Shown: positions 27,376 to 37,678 of the stretch, one piece after another | Numbering within the stretch: position 1 is the first letter of the stretch | Layout of the letters: the number at the start of each line of letters is the position of its first letter | Assembly: GCA_015068135.1 (NCBI GenBank) | Contig: SVLB01000005.1 | Span: forward strand, 1 to 64,000 | Source: Oscillospiraceae bacterium | Lineage (GTDB): Bacteria > Bacillota > Clostridia > Oscillospirales > Oscillospiraceae | DNA length: 64,000 nucleotides | Direction: 5' to 3' | Made by a program: the position numbers and the translations under genes | The notes under the pieces: generated by a model | What the model was told of the DNA's origin: nothing | Databases searched by the model: none | The model's input: only the letters and a program-made list of their open reading frames with translations

Positions 27376-29253
27376 ATGATCCGCTTACAGTTTGACGCGT
27401 CACAAATTGCCGGATTGGAGCAGGGCCTTGCCCTGGCGGCCCGAACCCGTGGCTTTTCTATGGGAGAGGGAGGCGTTTTGGTGTCCGTGGGTCGATGCCC
27501 CAAGGGACTGCGCCTGGAAGGCCGAAAGGGTCAGTACAGTCTGTACTATGGGGAACGGGTGAGCTTTTTCCGGGGAATCGCCCTGCTGGTGGGCAATCTG
27601 GAGCAGGGAAAAACAGCATTTTCCTATAGCCAAAGCCCCAGCCTGGACCTGTGCGGCGGTATGCTGGACTGCTCCCGCAATGCTGTTGCCAATACCCGGA
27701 CGGTGCTGGATCACCTGGCCTTTTCGGCTCTGATGGGTCTGAACTGCGTGATGCTCTACACCGAGGATACTTACACCGTGGAGGGGTATCCCTATTTTGG
27801 TTATATGCGGGGCCGCTACACTCCCGAGGAGCTGAAGACCTTTGACGATGCGGCTTACAGCCTGGGCATTGAGCTGATCCCCTGCATACAGACCCTGGCC
27901 CATCTGAAGACCACTCTGCGATGGGAATATGCTGCCAAAATGAAGGATGACGGCGATGTGCTGCTCATCGGTGAGGAGCAGACCTACGCATTCATCGAGG
28001 CCATGCTCAGATCCCTGCGGCCCTGCTTCCGCTCCAACCGGATCCATATCGGCATGGATGAGGCCTGGGGTGTGGGCCGGGGCAATTATATGAACAAGCA
28101 CGGCTATCGGGACCGGTTCGAGATTTTGTCCGAGCATTTGAACAAGGTCTGTGCCCTTACGGAAAAATACGGGTTCCGGCCTATGATGTGGAGCGATATG
28201 TTCTTCCGTATCGGCTCGAAAAAGCATACTTATTACGATCCCGATGTCCGGTTCCCGGAGAATATCTCCGAAATGATCCCGGCAAACATAGATATGGTCT
28301 ACTGGGACTATTACAGCACCGATGTGGAGCGGTACAAGGCTATGATCCGGGGCCATCAGCAGCTGCAAAGACCCCTGGTCTTTGCCGGTGCGGTGTATAA
28401 ATGGCAGGGGTTAGCCCCCAACCATACTATGACCTTTGCGGTGACCCATCCTGCACTGCAGGCCTGCCGGGAGCTGGGGGTAAAAGAGGTCTTTGCCACC
28501 ATGTGGGGGGATGACGGCGGTGAGATCAGCCAGGACACCATGCTTTTGGGTATGCAGCTGTTTGCCGAGTATAATTATCAGGATACGGTGACCCGGGAAG
28601 ATCTGATGGATACCTTCCGTCTGTGTACCGGCTTTTCCGGGGAGGATCAGTGGAAGCTGGCCATTGATGACCTGGATGATACGGATATCTATTCCATGCG
28701 TGCGCCCCTGAGCAAGCAGATCTTGTACATGGATGTACTCCAGGGGCTGCTGGACAAGCATTTCCGGGACTTGGACCTGGGCAGCTTCTACGATCAGAAG
28801 CTTGCGGAGCTTGCCGCATTGGAGCCCTGCCCCAGACTGGAAAAGCTGTACAATTACTACAGGACCCTGACCCCCATCCTGAAAAAGAAATGGAATCTGG
28901 GCATCCGCATCCGGGATGCCTATCAGGCCGGGGACAAAGGGACTTTGGCAGACTGCGCGAAGGTATGCCAGGAGCTTCTGTGTTTGTATGAAGCCTTCCA
29001 TGAGGCTGCTTATGCTTTGTGGATGGAGGAGAACAAGCCCTTCGGCTTTGATCGGCTGGATCTGCGCCTGGGCGGAGCCATCCGGCGCATCCGTACCGCA
29101 AAGACCCGGCTGGAGGCCTACTGCTGTGGAGAGCTGCCCCGGCTGGAGGAGCTGGAGGAGGAAATTTTGTACCTGGAACCCTCCCGAGCAGGAAAATTGC
29201 CCTATGGTAAGCTCTATAAGACCGTTTCCACCGTCTCTGCTGAGTGGGGCTAA
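27376..29253 (+). CDS. Glycoside hydrolase family 20-like beta-N-acetylhexosaminidase
   Basis: MLDCSRNAVANTRTVLDHLAFSALMGLNCVMLYTEDTY; IHIGMDEAWGVGRGNY catalytic region; no signal peptide seen. Confidence 0.8.
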   Translation: MIRLQFDASQIAGLEQGLALAARTRGFSMGEGGVLVSVGRCPKGLRLEGRKGQYSLYYGERVSFFRGIALLVGNLEQGKTAFSYSQSPSLDLCGGMLDCSRNAVANTRTVLDHLAFSALMGLNCVMLYTEDTYTVEGYPYFGYMRGRYTPEELKTFDDAAYSLGIELIPCIQTLAHLKTTLRWEYAAKMKDDGDVLLIGEEQTYAFIEAMLRSLRPCFRSNRIHIGMDEAWGVGRGNYMNKHGYRDRFEILSEHLNKVCALTEKYGFRPMMWSDMFFRIGSKKHTYYDPDVRFPENISEMIPANIDMVYWDYYSTDVERYKAMIRGHQQLQRPLVFAGAVYKWQGLAPNHTMTFAVTHPALQACRELGVKEVFATMWGDDGGEISQDTMLLGMQLFAEYNYQDTVTREDLMDTFRLCTGFSGEDQWKLAIDDLDDTDIYSMRAPLSKQILYMDVLQGLLDKHFRDLDLGSFYDQKLAELAALEPCPRLEKLYNYYRTLTPILKKKWNLGIRIRDAYQAGDKGTLADCAKVCQELLCLYEAFHEAAYALWMEENKPFGFDRLDLRLGGAIRRIRTAKTRLEAYCCGELPRLEELEEEILYLEPSRAGKLPYGKLYKTVSTVSAEWG

Positions 29254-29263
29254 ACTGGGAATA

Positions 29264-29298
29264 AACGGAAAAATCGGCTCTTCGGAGCCGATTTTTAT
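29264..29298 (+). terminator. Intrinsic terminator
   Basis: AAAAATCGGCTC-ttc-GGAGCCGATTTTT. Confidence 0.85.
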
Positions 29299-29435
29299 AA
29301 GGAAGTGCAAAATGCAAAGTGATCCACGGATTACCACATATAACTCGTAACTGCTTCGTTTATGGTCAAAATGCGAGTGTGTGCAAGGTGGAAACATTTG
29401 GAGTCGGTGAAAATACACAAAAAATCGGAAAAGTG

Positions 29436-29465
29436 TTGACATACCCGGCTTGTTTATGGTATATT
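29436..29465 (+). promoter_or_regulatory. Promoter of Opp-type operon
   Basis: TTGACA, 18-nt spacer, TATATT. Confidence 0.6.
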
Positions 29466-29700
29466 GCATAAACACATAAATATTTTTTGGGAAAAAGGGT
29501 ACCCTTTTTCCATTCTCACCGAAGGTGAGAATGATGATCCATTGGCTTTTTCGGCAAATTGCCGTTAATGCATAATGGGTGCAAGTTCCGCATATCCTAT
29601 TCGGGCAGGTTTTCTGTTAGTTGGTAGCGGCAGAAAACAGCCTGCAAGGCGCTGCTGGAACGGCATCCGTATTATAAAATTTTCTAGGAGGAAAATGAAA

Positions 29701-31884
29701 ATGACCAAGCGTATTTTGGCTCTGGTTCTGGCCCTGGTTATGTGCGTTTCCGTCTTCGCCGGCTGCTCCGGTGAGACCGAGACCAAGTCTACCGAGCCCA
29801 AGACCACCACTCCCGCTGGCACTGAGCCCGCCGGCACCGAGGCAACGACTGAAGGCACCGAGCCCGTCGTAGAAGACGACTACGATGCAATCAGCACCGA
29901 GATCTACAACAAGGTTCTTGGCGAGTTCTATACTTACTACCAGGCTGCCAAGGAAGAGACCAATGTTGCTAAGCGTCAGGCCCTGATGGCGATTGCCGAG
30001 GCTAAGATGCTCAGCGCCGGTATCTTCCTGCCCACCACCTCTCAGGGTGGTAACTACGCCATGACCCGCGTCGCTCCCTACACCAACACTCCTGTTCTGT
30101 GGGGCAACGACACTTACCGTTACCACGACCGTATCGTCGTCACCGAGCCCATCGAAGCTGCTCACATTGCTGAGATGAAGGCTAAGTGGGGCGAGCTGCT
30201 GGGTACCGGCGAGTACGAAGCCTGGGTCAAGGAGTACCTGACCGAGAAGGGCTACGAGACCAAGGATCATCATAACTTCTACTTTGATGCTGACCCCGAA
30301 AGCTGGGACGTTCTGGCTACTTCCAACGCCGCTGACTCCGAGATCCTGGTCAACACCTACGACGGCCTGTACGAGTACGACATGGAGAACACCCTGCAGC
30401 CCGCTCTGGCTGAGAGCTACACCGTGTCCGAGGACGGCACTGTCTACACCTTCAAGCTCCGCGAGGGCATGAAGTGGGTCGACAACCAGGGCCGTGAGGT
30501 TGCTGACGTTACCGCTGACGACTTCGTTGCCGGTATGCAGCACATGATGGACGCCATGGGCGGCCTGGAGTACCTGGTTGAGGGCGTTATCGTCAACGCT
30601 CACGAGTATATCCAGGGCGATGTGACTGACTTCGCTGAGGTCGGTGTTAAGGCTGTTGACGAGCTGACTGTTGAGTACACTCTGTGCCAGCCCACCTCTT
30701 ACTTCATGACCATGCTGGGCTACGGCGTGTTCGCTCCCATGAGCCGTTCCTACTACGAGTCCAAGGGCGGTAAGTTCGGTGACGAGTTCGTTTCCGACGC
30801 TGAGGACTACACCTACGGCAAGGGCCCCGACTCCATCGCTTACTGCGGTCCCTTCGTCATCACCAACTTCACCTCCAACAACACCATCGCTTTCGAGACC
30901 AACGAGACCTACTGGAACGCTGAGGGCAACAACCTGAAGTCCATGACCTTCCTGTACACCGACGGTTCCGATCCTCAGAAGCCCTACAATGACTTCTTTG
31001 ACGGCGTTGTTGACTCCATGGGCATGACCGTTGAGCGTGTCACCATGGCTAAGGATGCCGGCACCTTCGACACCTACGCTTACGTTTCCGAGACTGACGC
31101 TACCACCTACTGCGGCTTCTTCAATGTTAACCGCGCTGCTTTCGCTAACTTCAACAACGCCGAGGTCGGTGTCTCCCCCAAGACTGAGGAAGAGATCGCC
31201 CGTACCGGCGCTGCTATGCTGAACCAGCACTTCCGTCTGGCTCTGGCTATGTCCATCGACCGTGGCGCTTATAACGCTCAGTCCGTGGGCGAAGACCTGA
31301 AGTACAACTCTCTGGTCAACTCCTACACTCCCGGCACCTTCGTGTTCCTGGGCGAGGATGTGACCGTTGAGATCAACGGCACCGAGACCACCTTCCCCGC
31401 CGGCACTCAGTACGGCGAGATCGTGCAGGCTCAGCTGGATGCAGACGGCGTTGCTCTGAAGGTTTGGAACGGCACCTCCAGCGCCGGCTTCGACGGTTGG
31501 TTCAACCCCGAGGCTTGTGCCGCTGAGCTGGCCATCGCTGCTGAAGAGCTGGCCGCTGAGGGCGTTGAGATCTCTGCTGAGAACCCCATCTACCTGGATA
31601 TCCCCGTGCGTACCGACAGCACCACCAGCATGAACCAGAAGCAGGCCATGAAGCAGTCCATCGAGGCTACTACCAATGGCATGATCATGGTCAACCTGGT
31701 TGAGTACGCTACCCGCGACAACTACCTGGATGCTACCTACTGGTACACTGCAGGTAACGAAGCCAACTTCGACCTGAACGACGGCTCCGGCTGGGGTCCC
31801 GACTACGGTGATCCTCAGACCTACCTGGACACCATGCTGCCTGACTACGCTGGCTACATGACCAAGAGCCTGGGTATTTTCTAA
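29701..31884 (+). CDS. Peptide/nickel-type ABC transporter substrate-binding lipoprotein (OppA-like)
   Basis: MTKRILALVLALVMCVSVFAGCSG lipobox; LVNTYDGLYEYDMENTLQPALAESYTVSEDGTVYTFKLREGMKW. Confidence 0.9.
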   Translation: MTKRILALVLALVMCVSVFAGCSGETETKSTEPKTTTPAGTEPAGTEATTEGTEPVVEDDYDAISTEIYNKVLGEFYTYYQAAKEETNVAKRQALMAIAEAKMLSAGIFLPTTSQGGNYAMTRVAPYTNTPVLWGNDTYRYHDRIVVTEPIEAAHIAEMKAKWGELLGTGEYEAWVKEYLTEKGYETKDHHNFYFDADPESWDVLATSNAADSEILVNTYDGLYEYDMENTLQPALAESYTVSEDGTVYTFKLREGMKWVDNQGREVADVTADDFVAGMQHMMDAMGGLEYLVEGVIVNAHEYIQGDVTDFAEVGVKAVDELTVEYTLCQPTSYFMTMLGYGVFAPMSRSYYESKGGKFGDEFVSDAEDYTYGKGPDSIAYCGPFVITNFTSNNTIAFETNETYWNAEGNNLKSMTFLYTDGSDPQKPYNDFFDGVVDSMGMTVERVTMAKDAGTFDTYAYVSETDATTYCGFFNVNRAAFANFNNAEVGVSPKTEEEIARTGAAMLNQHFRLALAMSIDRGAYNAQSVGEDLKYNSLVNSYTPGTFVFLGEDVTVEINGTETTFPAGTQYGEIVQAQLDADGVALKVWNGTSSAGFDGWFNPEACAAELAIAAEELAAEGVEISAENPIYLDIPVRTDSTTSMNQKQAMKQSIEATTNGMIMVNLVEYATRDNYLDATYWYTAGNEANFDLNDGSGWGPDYGDPQTYLDTMLPDYAGYMTKSLGIF

Positions 31885-31955
31885 TCGAAGGCCTGATCGC
31901 ATAAACCTCAGGAGGATGGACTTCGGTTCATCCTCCTGAACTGCCTAATTGACAG

Positions 31956-32011
31956 AAAATGCTGCCCTCAGTGTTTTTAGAGGGAAGGCAAAGCATTGAG
32001 GGCAGTATTTT
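31956..32011 (+). terminator. Intercistronic hairpin between SBP and permease
   Basis: AAAATGCTGCCCTCAGTG ... CATTGAGGGCAGTATTTT. Confidence 0.75.
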
Positions 32012-32046
32012 CTAAAAGATCCAATACATGAGATGAGTGAACGAGT

Positions 32047-33621
32047 ATGAGTAAGTATTTAATCAAACGTATCCTCAGGAGTCTGGTTTCGGTGGTGATC
32101 GTCATCGCGGTGATCATGGTGATGATCTACTCCTTCCTGGATAAGCGTTCTATCTTTGCCAACGACCCGGTGTTCACCAAGCAGAAGAACAACTCCCGGG
32201 AAGTCTATCAGATGCAGCAGTGGGAGAAGTACGGCTATTTGGACTATGTGCCCTATGTCGATTACCTGACCCAGGAGCTGAAGGCCGGAAGACTGGACGA
32301 GGAGACCTTCAAGTCCGTTTCCAAGCTGGGCAAAAATGCGGGCGCCGACAGTGATGCCGTAGCAGAGTATGTAAAGAAATTTACAGATAAGTATGAAAAG
32401 GACGGCTATCAGGTCCGCCGCCTGGACGGCATCATGAAGGGCAAGACCAAAAAGTATCAGGACGGCGGTCAGCCCCAGCTGTTTGCCTATAAGGATATTC
32501 CTGTGATCAACCGTCTGTTCAGCTATTTGGGCGGTATTTTCTCCGTGGATAATATTCACAATGCCTCCGGCGATGTGGGGGAACGCGGTCTGGAATTTAC
32601 CCTGTATGATCCGGCTTACGGCGGAGAGAAGTTCTCCCCTGCCATCCTGGGTAACGGCACCACCCACAAGTACCTGCTGTACTTCGACGGCAATTTCCCC
32701 TATATCCATCAGAACCTTCTGACCATTAACCTGGGCAAGTCTTACTCTGTGAATAAGGACGTGGATGTGTTTACCACCATGACCGATTCCCAGGGCTCCT
32801 ATGTCCGGTCCACGGTCACCTACCCCTCCGGGGTGGTGGAGTTTACCGCTGACGATCTGCACTCTGCTACCTATTCAGAAGGCTCTCGGGAAAACGGTAC
32901 GCTGAACCAGAAATACTATGTGGATGACTACACGGTGGTCAATACCGTCAAGTCCGGTATGTCCAAGATGGGCTACTCCTTTGTCATTGGCATTATTGCG
33001 GTTTTGCTGTCCTACTTCCTGGCGATCCCCCTGGGCATTACCATGGCCCTGCGGAAGGATAAGCTTTTGGACAAGCTGGGAACCATCTATATCGTGTTCA
33101 TCACGGCAGTTCCCTCTCTTGCGTATATCTTCCTGTTCCGCTCCATCGGCGGCAGAATGGGTCTGCCCACTACCTTCGATATGCAGAATCCCACCTGGAT
33201 CATGTATATCCTGCCCATCGTCTCTCTGGCCCTGCCCTCCATTGCAAACCTTATGAAATGGCTGCGCCGGTATATGATCGATCAGATGAACGCCGACTAT
33301 GTAAAGTTTGCCCGGTCCGGCGGCCTGAGCGAGGGACAGATCTTCCGTAAGCATATTCTGAAAAATGCCATCATTCCCATTGTCCACGGCATCCCTGCCG
33401 GTGTGCTGGGCGCCCTGACCGGTGCCATCATCACCGAGCGTGTGTATGTGGTCCCCGGTATCGGTAATGTGCTGACCACTGCCATCAATGCCTATGATAA
33501 CGGCGTGATCGTGGGCGTTGCCCTGTTCTATGCGATTTTGACCGTCACTTCTGTGATTTTGGGCGACCTGCTCATGTCCATGCTGGATCCCAGAATCAAC
33601 TTCACATCGAAAGCGAGGTAA
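32047..33621 (+). CDS. Peptide ABC transporter permease (OppB-like) with large extracytoplasmic insertion
   Basis: N-terminal MSKYLIKRILRSLVSVVIVIAVIMVMIYSFLD; C-terminal DYVKFARSGGLSEGQIFRKHILKNAIIPIVHGIPAGVLGALTGAIITERVYVVPGIG. Confidence 0.9.
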   Translation: MSKYLIKRILRSLVSVVIVIAVIMVMIYSFLDKRSIFANDPVFTKQKNNSREVYQMQQWEKYGYLDYVPYVDYLTQELKAGRLDEETFKSVSKLGKNAGADSDAVAEYVKKFTDKYEKDGYQVRRLDGIMKGKTKKYQDGGQPQLFAYKDIPVINRLFSYLGGIFSVDNIHNASGDVGERGLEFTLYDPAYGGEKFSPAILGNGTTHKYLLYFDGNFPYIHQNLLTINLGKSYSVNKDVDVFTTMTDSQGSYVRSTVTYPSGVVEFTADDLHSATYSEGSRENGTLNQKYYVDDYTVVNTVKSGMSKMGYSFVIGIIAVLLSYFLAIPLGITMALRKDKLLDKLGTIYIVFITAVPSLAYIFLFRSIGGRMGLPTTFDMQNPTWIMYILPIVSLALPSIANLMKWLRRYMIDQMNADYVKFARSGGLSEGQIFRKHILKNAIIPIVHGIPAGVLGALTGAIITERVYVVPGIGNVLTTAINAYDNGVIVGVALFYAILTVTSVILGDLLMSMLDPRINFTSKAR

Positions 33622-33627
33622 TGACAT

Positions 33628-34614
33628 ATGAATGAGAAACTTGTCAATCTTGATGAATTTAATATGTCCGATGCCGAGCTTTTTGCCCCTGTCAACCAGG
33701 ATGAACTGGCTTCGGAGCGGATCACCGCACCCCGGTACTCCTACTGGAGATCCGTGTTCCGGGTATTCTTCCGGAAGAAGATCAATGTGATCCTTTTGAG
33801 CGTTCTGGTGCTTTTGCTGGTGTTCATCTACGTCTATCCCATGGTGATCGGCTATGAGGCTGACGACCGGTTCGCAAACCTTTTGGATCCGGACGGCAAG
33901 CATCTGACACCTGCCGCGGCTATGGAGCATTACGGAAGCAATATCCATTGGATCTTGGGCTCCGGTGCCTCCGGTGAGTCCACCTTCGATGCCATTTGGT
34001 ATGGCTCCTCCATTTCTGTGACCCTGGCATTGGTGTGCGCTCTGATCAATATGACCGTGGGCGTGATCATCGGCGCGGTATGGGGCTTTAGCAAGAAATT
34101 TGACCTGTTTATGACAGAGGTCTACAATGTTATTGCCAATGTGCCCTATATCCTTTTGATCTCCGTGGTGGTTTTGATCATGTCCGCCAGTTTCTGGTCC
34201 ATGGTTTTTGCCTTGACCATTACAGGCTGGGTGGCCATCGCCTACTTTATCCGTACCCAGGTCATTATTATCCGTGACCGGGAGTACAACCTGGCTTCCC
34301 GGTGCCTGGGTACCCCCATTACCCGGATCGCCTCCAAGAACATCCTGCCCTTTATGACCTCCGTGATCGTGACCCTGGCCGCTGCCGAGATCCCCTCCTA
34401 TATTTCCTATGAGGTGTTCCTCAGCTATATCGGTATGGGCCTGAAGGATATGTCTTTGGGTAAGATCATTGAGGATGCCCAGGCCTCCATGCTCACTCCC
34501 GGTTGGGAGATCGAGTTCTGGGCCCCTGTGGCAGTTGCCTCTATCATTACCGTTGTTTTGTACGTGGTTGGACAAAACCTGGGTGACGCTTCCGATCCCA
34601 GGACCCATATGTGA
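33628..34614 (+). CDS. Peptide ABC transporter permease (OppC-like)
   Basis: WILGSGASGESTFDAIWYGSSISVTLALVCALINMTVGVIIGAVWG; SRCLGTPITRIASKNILPF. Confidence 0.9.
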   Translation: MNEKLVNLDEFNMSDAELFAPVNQDELASERITAPRYSYWRSVFRVFFRKKINVILLSVLVLLLVFIYVYPMVIGYEADDRFANLLDPDGKHLTPAAAMEHYGSNIHWILGSGASGESTFDAIWYGSSISVTLALVCALINMTVGVIIGAVWGFSKKFDLFMTEVYNVIANVPYILLISVVVLIMSASFWSMVFALTITGWVAIAYFIRTQVIIIRDREYNLASRCLGTPITRIASKNILPFMTSVIVTLAAAEIPSYISYEVFLSYIGMGLKDMSLGKIIEDAQASMLTPGWEIEFWAPVAVASIITVVLYVVGQNLGDASDPRTHM

Positions 34615-34622
34615 GGTGCCCC

Positions 34623-36371
34623 ATGGAGAATAAAAAGGTTTTATTGTCCGTGAAGGACCTGCACGTGAAATTCCGTGTCCGTGGCAGGACCCTGACTGCC
34701 ATCCGGGGCATTTCCCTGGATTTCTACGAAAACGAGTCCGTTGCCATCGTGGGTGAGTCCGGCTCCGGTAAGTCTGTCTTTACCAAGACCTTTGCCGGTA
34801 TGCTGGACAGCAACGGCTATATCAGCGAGGGCTCCATCGTCTTCAACGACCCGGAGCTGGCAGATACGGTGGTCAAGTACGACCGCTCTGCCAAAAATGC
34901 GGTATTGCGCACCGCAAAGAAGCTGGACAGCTATTCTAAGCTGGAGCTGGGTGCAGAGCTGTTCTGTCAGATGGAGCAGCTGAAGAAGGAGCGCAAGGAC
35001 CGGGAGGGTCTCAGTGAGGAAGAGCGTCAGAAGCTGACCGATACCATTGCGGACCTGAAGTTTAAGCGCACCGAGCTGTTTAACCAGCGGCAGACCGTGG
35101 ACCGTTCCAAGGAGCGTGCCCGGTACTATAAGATGGGCGCTGAGCTCAAGGCCATGGACCTGCAGATCAAGAATCTGACCAAAGAAGAAGCCAAGGCCCT
35201 GACGGTCCATAAGAAGGCCGCCAAGGCAGATACCGCCTACAATACCCAGTATGCCGAGAACATGGCAAAGCTGAAGCAGGAATACCAGCAGGCCACCGCG
35301 GGAGAAATCTCCCAGGAAACCCGGGAGCGGAACCTGATTTTGGCGAAGGAAATGTATCTGAGCGTGGGCCGATTCGGTGCCATCAAGCGCCGCAGCCACC
35401 TCCGCAAGCTGGTAAAGTGCTTCAAAAAGGCTATGCAGGTGGGTGCGGAGCTGAATAACGAGAAGGTCCGTAACGACCTGTTTGACCAGGTGGCCTTCCG
35501 TGTGAGGTACCTGGATGAGACCCAGGATCAGCTTCATGGCATTTGCATTTTGAACCTGGCACAGGTGAAGTATGGCAAGGACTGGACCAAGATCCGCGGC
35601 GGCAAGATCGCAACGGTGTTCCAGGACCCCATGACCTCCCTGAACCCCATCCTTACCATTGGCAAGCAGATCACCTCCGTGATTTTGCAGCATCAGAACT
35701 GCTCCGAGACCGAGGCAAGACAGCGCGCCCTGATCCTCATGAAGAAGGTGGGCATCCCCAATGCCGAGAAGCGGTTTGATGATTACCCCTTCCAGTATTC
35801 CGGCGGTATGCGCCAGCGTATCGTTATCGCCATTGCCCTGTCCTGCCAGCCCAAGATCCTGATCTGTGACGAGCCTACTACGGCTTTGGACGTGACCATT
35901 CAGGCACAGATTTTGAAGCTGATCAAGGACCTGCAGAAGGAATTTGGCTATACCATCGTGTTCATCACCCATGACCTGGGTGTGGTTGCCAACATTGCTG
36001 ACCGTGTGGCTGTGCTCTATGCCGGTCAGATGATCGAAGTGGGTACTGCTGAGGAGGTCTTCTACGATCCCCGGCATCCCTATACCTGGGCGCTGCTGTC
36101 CAGCCTGCCCCAGTTGGCACAGAGAAACACCAAGCTTTATTCCATTACCGGCACACCCCCCTCCTTGTACAACAAGATCGTGGGCGATGCCTTTGCACCC
36201 CGCAATCCCTACTGTCTGAAGATCGATACCCTGAAGGAGCCTCCTATGTTTAAGGTTTCCGAGACCCATTACGCCAAGACCTGGCTGCTGGATCCCAGAG
36301 CCCCCAAGACGGAGAAGCCCGAGATCATTCAGAATATCCATGAAAAGCTTACAGAAGCATTCAATATCTAA
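34623..36371 (+). CDS. Peptide ABC transporter ATPase (OppD-like) with ~220-residue charged insertion
   Basis: Walker [67 protein letters not shown]; insertion between Walker A region and Q-loop. Confidence 0.9.
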   Translation: MENKKVLLSVKDLHVKFRVRGRTLTAIRGISLDFYENESVAIVGESGSGKSVFTKTFAGMLDSNGYISEGSIVFNDPELADTVVKYDRSAKNAVLRTAKKLDSYSKLELGAELFCQMEQLKKERKDREGLSEEERQKLTDTIADLKFKRTELFNQRQTVDRSKERARYYKMGAELKAMDLQIKNLTKEEAKALTVHKKAAKADTAYNTQYAENMAKLKQEYQQATAGEISQETRERNLILAKEMYLSVGRFGAIKRRSHLRKLVKCFKKAMQVGAELNNEKVRNDLFDQVAFRVRYLDETQDQLHGICILNLAQVKYGKDWTKIRGGKIATVFQDPMTSLNPILTIGKQITSVILQHQNCSETEARQRALILMKKVGIPNAEKRFDDYPFQYSGGMRQRIVIAIALSCQPKILICDEPTTALDVTIQAQILKLIKDLQKEFGYTIVFITHDLGVVANIADRVAVLYAGQMIEVGTAEEVFYDPRHPYTWALLSSLPQLAQRNTKLYSITGTPPSLYNKIVGDAFAPRNPYCLKIDTLKEPPMFKVSETHYAKTWLLDPRAPKTEKPEIIQNIHEKLTEAFNI

Positions 36372-36384
36372 GGAGGTGGCTGTT

Positions 36385-37677
36385 GTGAGCAAAGAGAAAC
36401 TTGTTAAGCATTTGCCGGCCAGCGGCCCCCTGGATGAAAACGGCAGAGAGATCCTGCTGTCCGTAAAGAATGTGGACATCACCTTCGGTAAGGGTGACAG
36501 CGCAGTGCGCGCCGTAAAGAACGCCAATTTCGACATCTATAAGGGCGAGACCTTCTCCCTGGTAGGTGAGTCCGGCTCCGGTAAGACCACCATTGGCCGT
36601 GCTGTGATCCGGGTCAACCCCTGCGCCGCCGGTGAGATCCAGTATAAGGGCGTGCGCATTTCCGGTAAGACCACCAAGACTTTGGACCGGGAAGTGATCC
36701 GCAATATCCAGATGGTATTCCAGGATCCTGCCGCATCCCTCAACGAGCGTGCCACCGTGGACTACATCGTCTCCGAGGGTCTTTACAACTTCCATTTGTA
36801 TAAGAATAAGGCCGACCGTGTGGCAAAGGTGGAGAAGATGATCGAGGAGGTAGGCCTGCTTCCCGAGCATCTGACCCGTTACCCCCACGAGTTCTCCGGC
36901 GGTCAGCGCCAGCGTATTGGCCTGGCCCGTGCCATGGTTATGGAGCCGGAGTTGGTCATTGCGGACGAGCCCATTTCCGCACTGGATGTGTCCATCCGTG
37001 CCCAGGTGCTGAATCTGCTGAAAAAGTTCCAGAAGGAACGGGACGTGACCTATCTGTTCATCGCCCACGACCTTTCCATCGTGCGGTTCATTTCCGACCG
37101 CATCGGCGTGATCTATAAGGGCGATATCGTGGAGATCGCGGAGGCCGAGGAGCTGTTCGATTATCCTCTGCACCCTTATACCCGCAGTCTGATCTCTGCC
37201 ATTCCCATCCCCGACCCCAAGCTGGAAAAGAATAAGGTGCTGTTTACCTACGATCCCAGCATCCATGATTACTCCGAGGACAAGCCTCAGCTGACGGATA
37301 TTGGCCACGGCCACTATGTCTACGGCAATGCCAAGGAGATCGAGGAGTACAAGCGTATCCGGGAGTCCGGCGAGAAGCTCAAGTCCATCACCATTTTGGA
37401 TGAGGCAGAGCTTGCCGCCCAGGGCAAGACCGCCGAGGATTACCTGCCCAGTGGCGAGTATATCCTGGACACCCCCATTCACGATACCGGCAGCCGTTGG
37501 TATAAGTTTGCGTCCTTCTTCCTGCCTCCGGTGGGTTTCATTGCCGGATGGCTGTTCAAGCGGAAGAATTATATGCGCAACTATAAGGCCTGTAAACGGG
37601 GTGCCGTTGCCGGCCTGATCACCCTGGGCGCTGTTGTGGGCCTGTTTGCGGCATTGCTTGGCCTGGCTGTGATCTAG
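36385..37677 (+). CDS. Peptide ABC transporter ATPase (OppF-like) with C-terminal hydrophobic extension
   Basis: GTG start with [62 protein letters not shown]-terminal [14 protein letters not shown] and [21 protein letters not shown]. Confidence 0.9.
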   Translation: MSKEKLVKHLPASGPLDENGREILLSVKNVDITFGKGDSAVRAVKNANFDIYKGETFSLVGESGSGKTTIGRAVIRVNPCAAGEIQYKGVRISGKTTKTLDREVIRNIQMVFQDPAASLNERATVDYIVSEGLYNFHLYKNKADRVAKVEKMIEEVGLLPEHLTRYPHEFSGGQRQRIGLARAMVMEPELVIADEPISALDVSIRAQVLNLLKKFQKERDVTYLFIAHDLSIVRFISDRIGVIYKGDIVEIAEAEELFDYPLHPYTRSLISAIPIPDPKLEKNKVLFTYDPSIHDYSEDKPQLTDIGHGHYVYGNAKEIEEYKRIRESGEKLKSITILDEAELAAQGKTAEDYLPSGEYILDTPIHDTGSRWYKFASFFLPPVGFIAGWLFKRKNYMRNYKACKRGAVAGLITLGAVVGLFAALLGLAVI

Positions 37678-37678
37678 T

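Noticed and set aside
29466-29530. T-box or known riboswitch in the OppA-like leader
   Set aside because: No T-box GGTGGNACCGCG sequence or other recognised conserved core was seen; kept only as an unknown structured leader.
29617-31902. 761-aa minus-strand ORF
   Set aside because: Antisense shadow of the highly codon-biased OppA-like gene.
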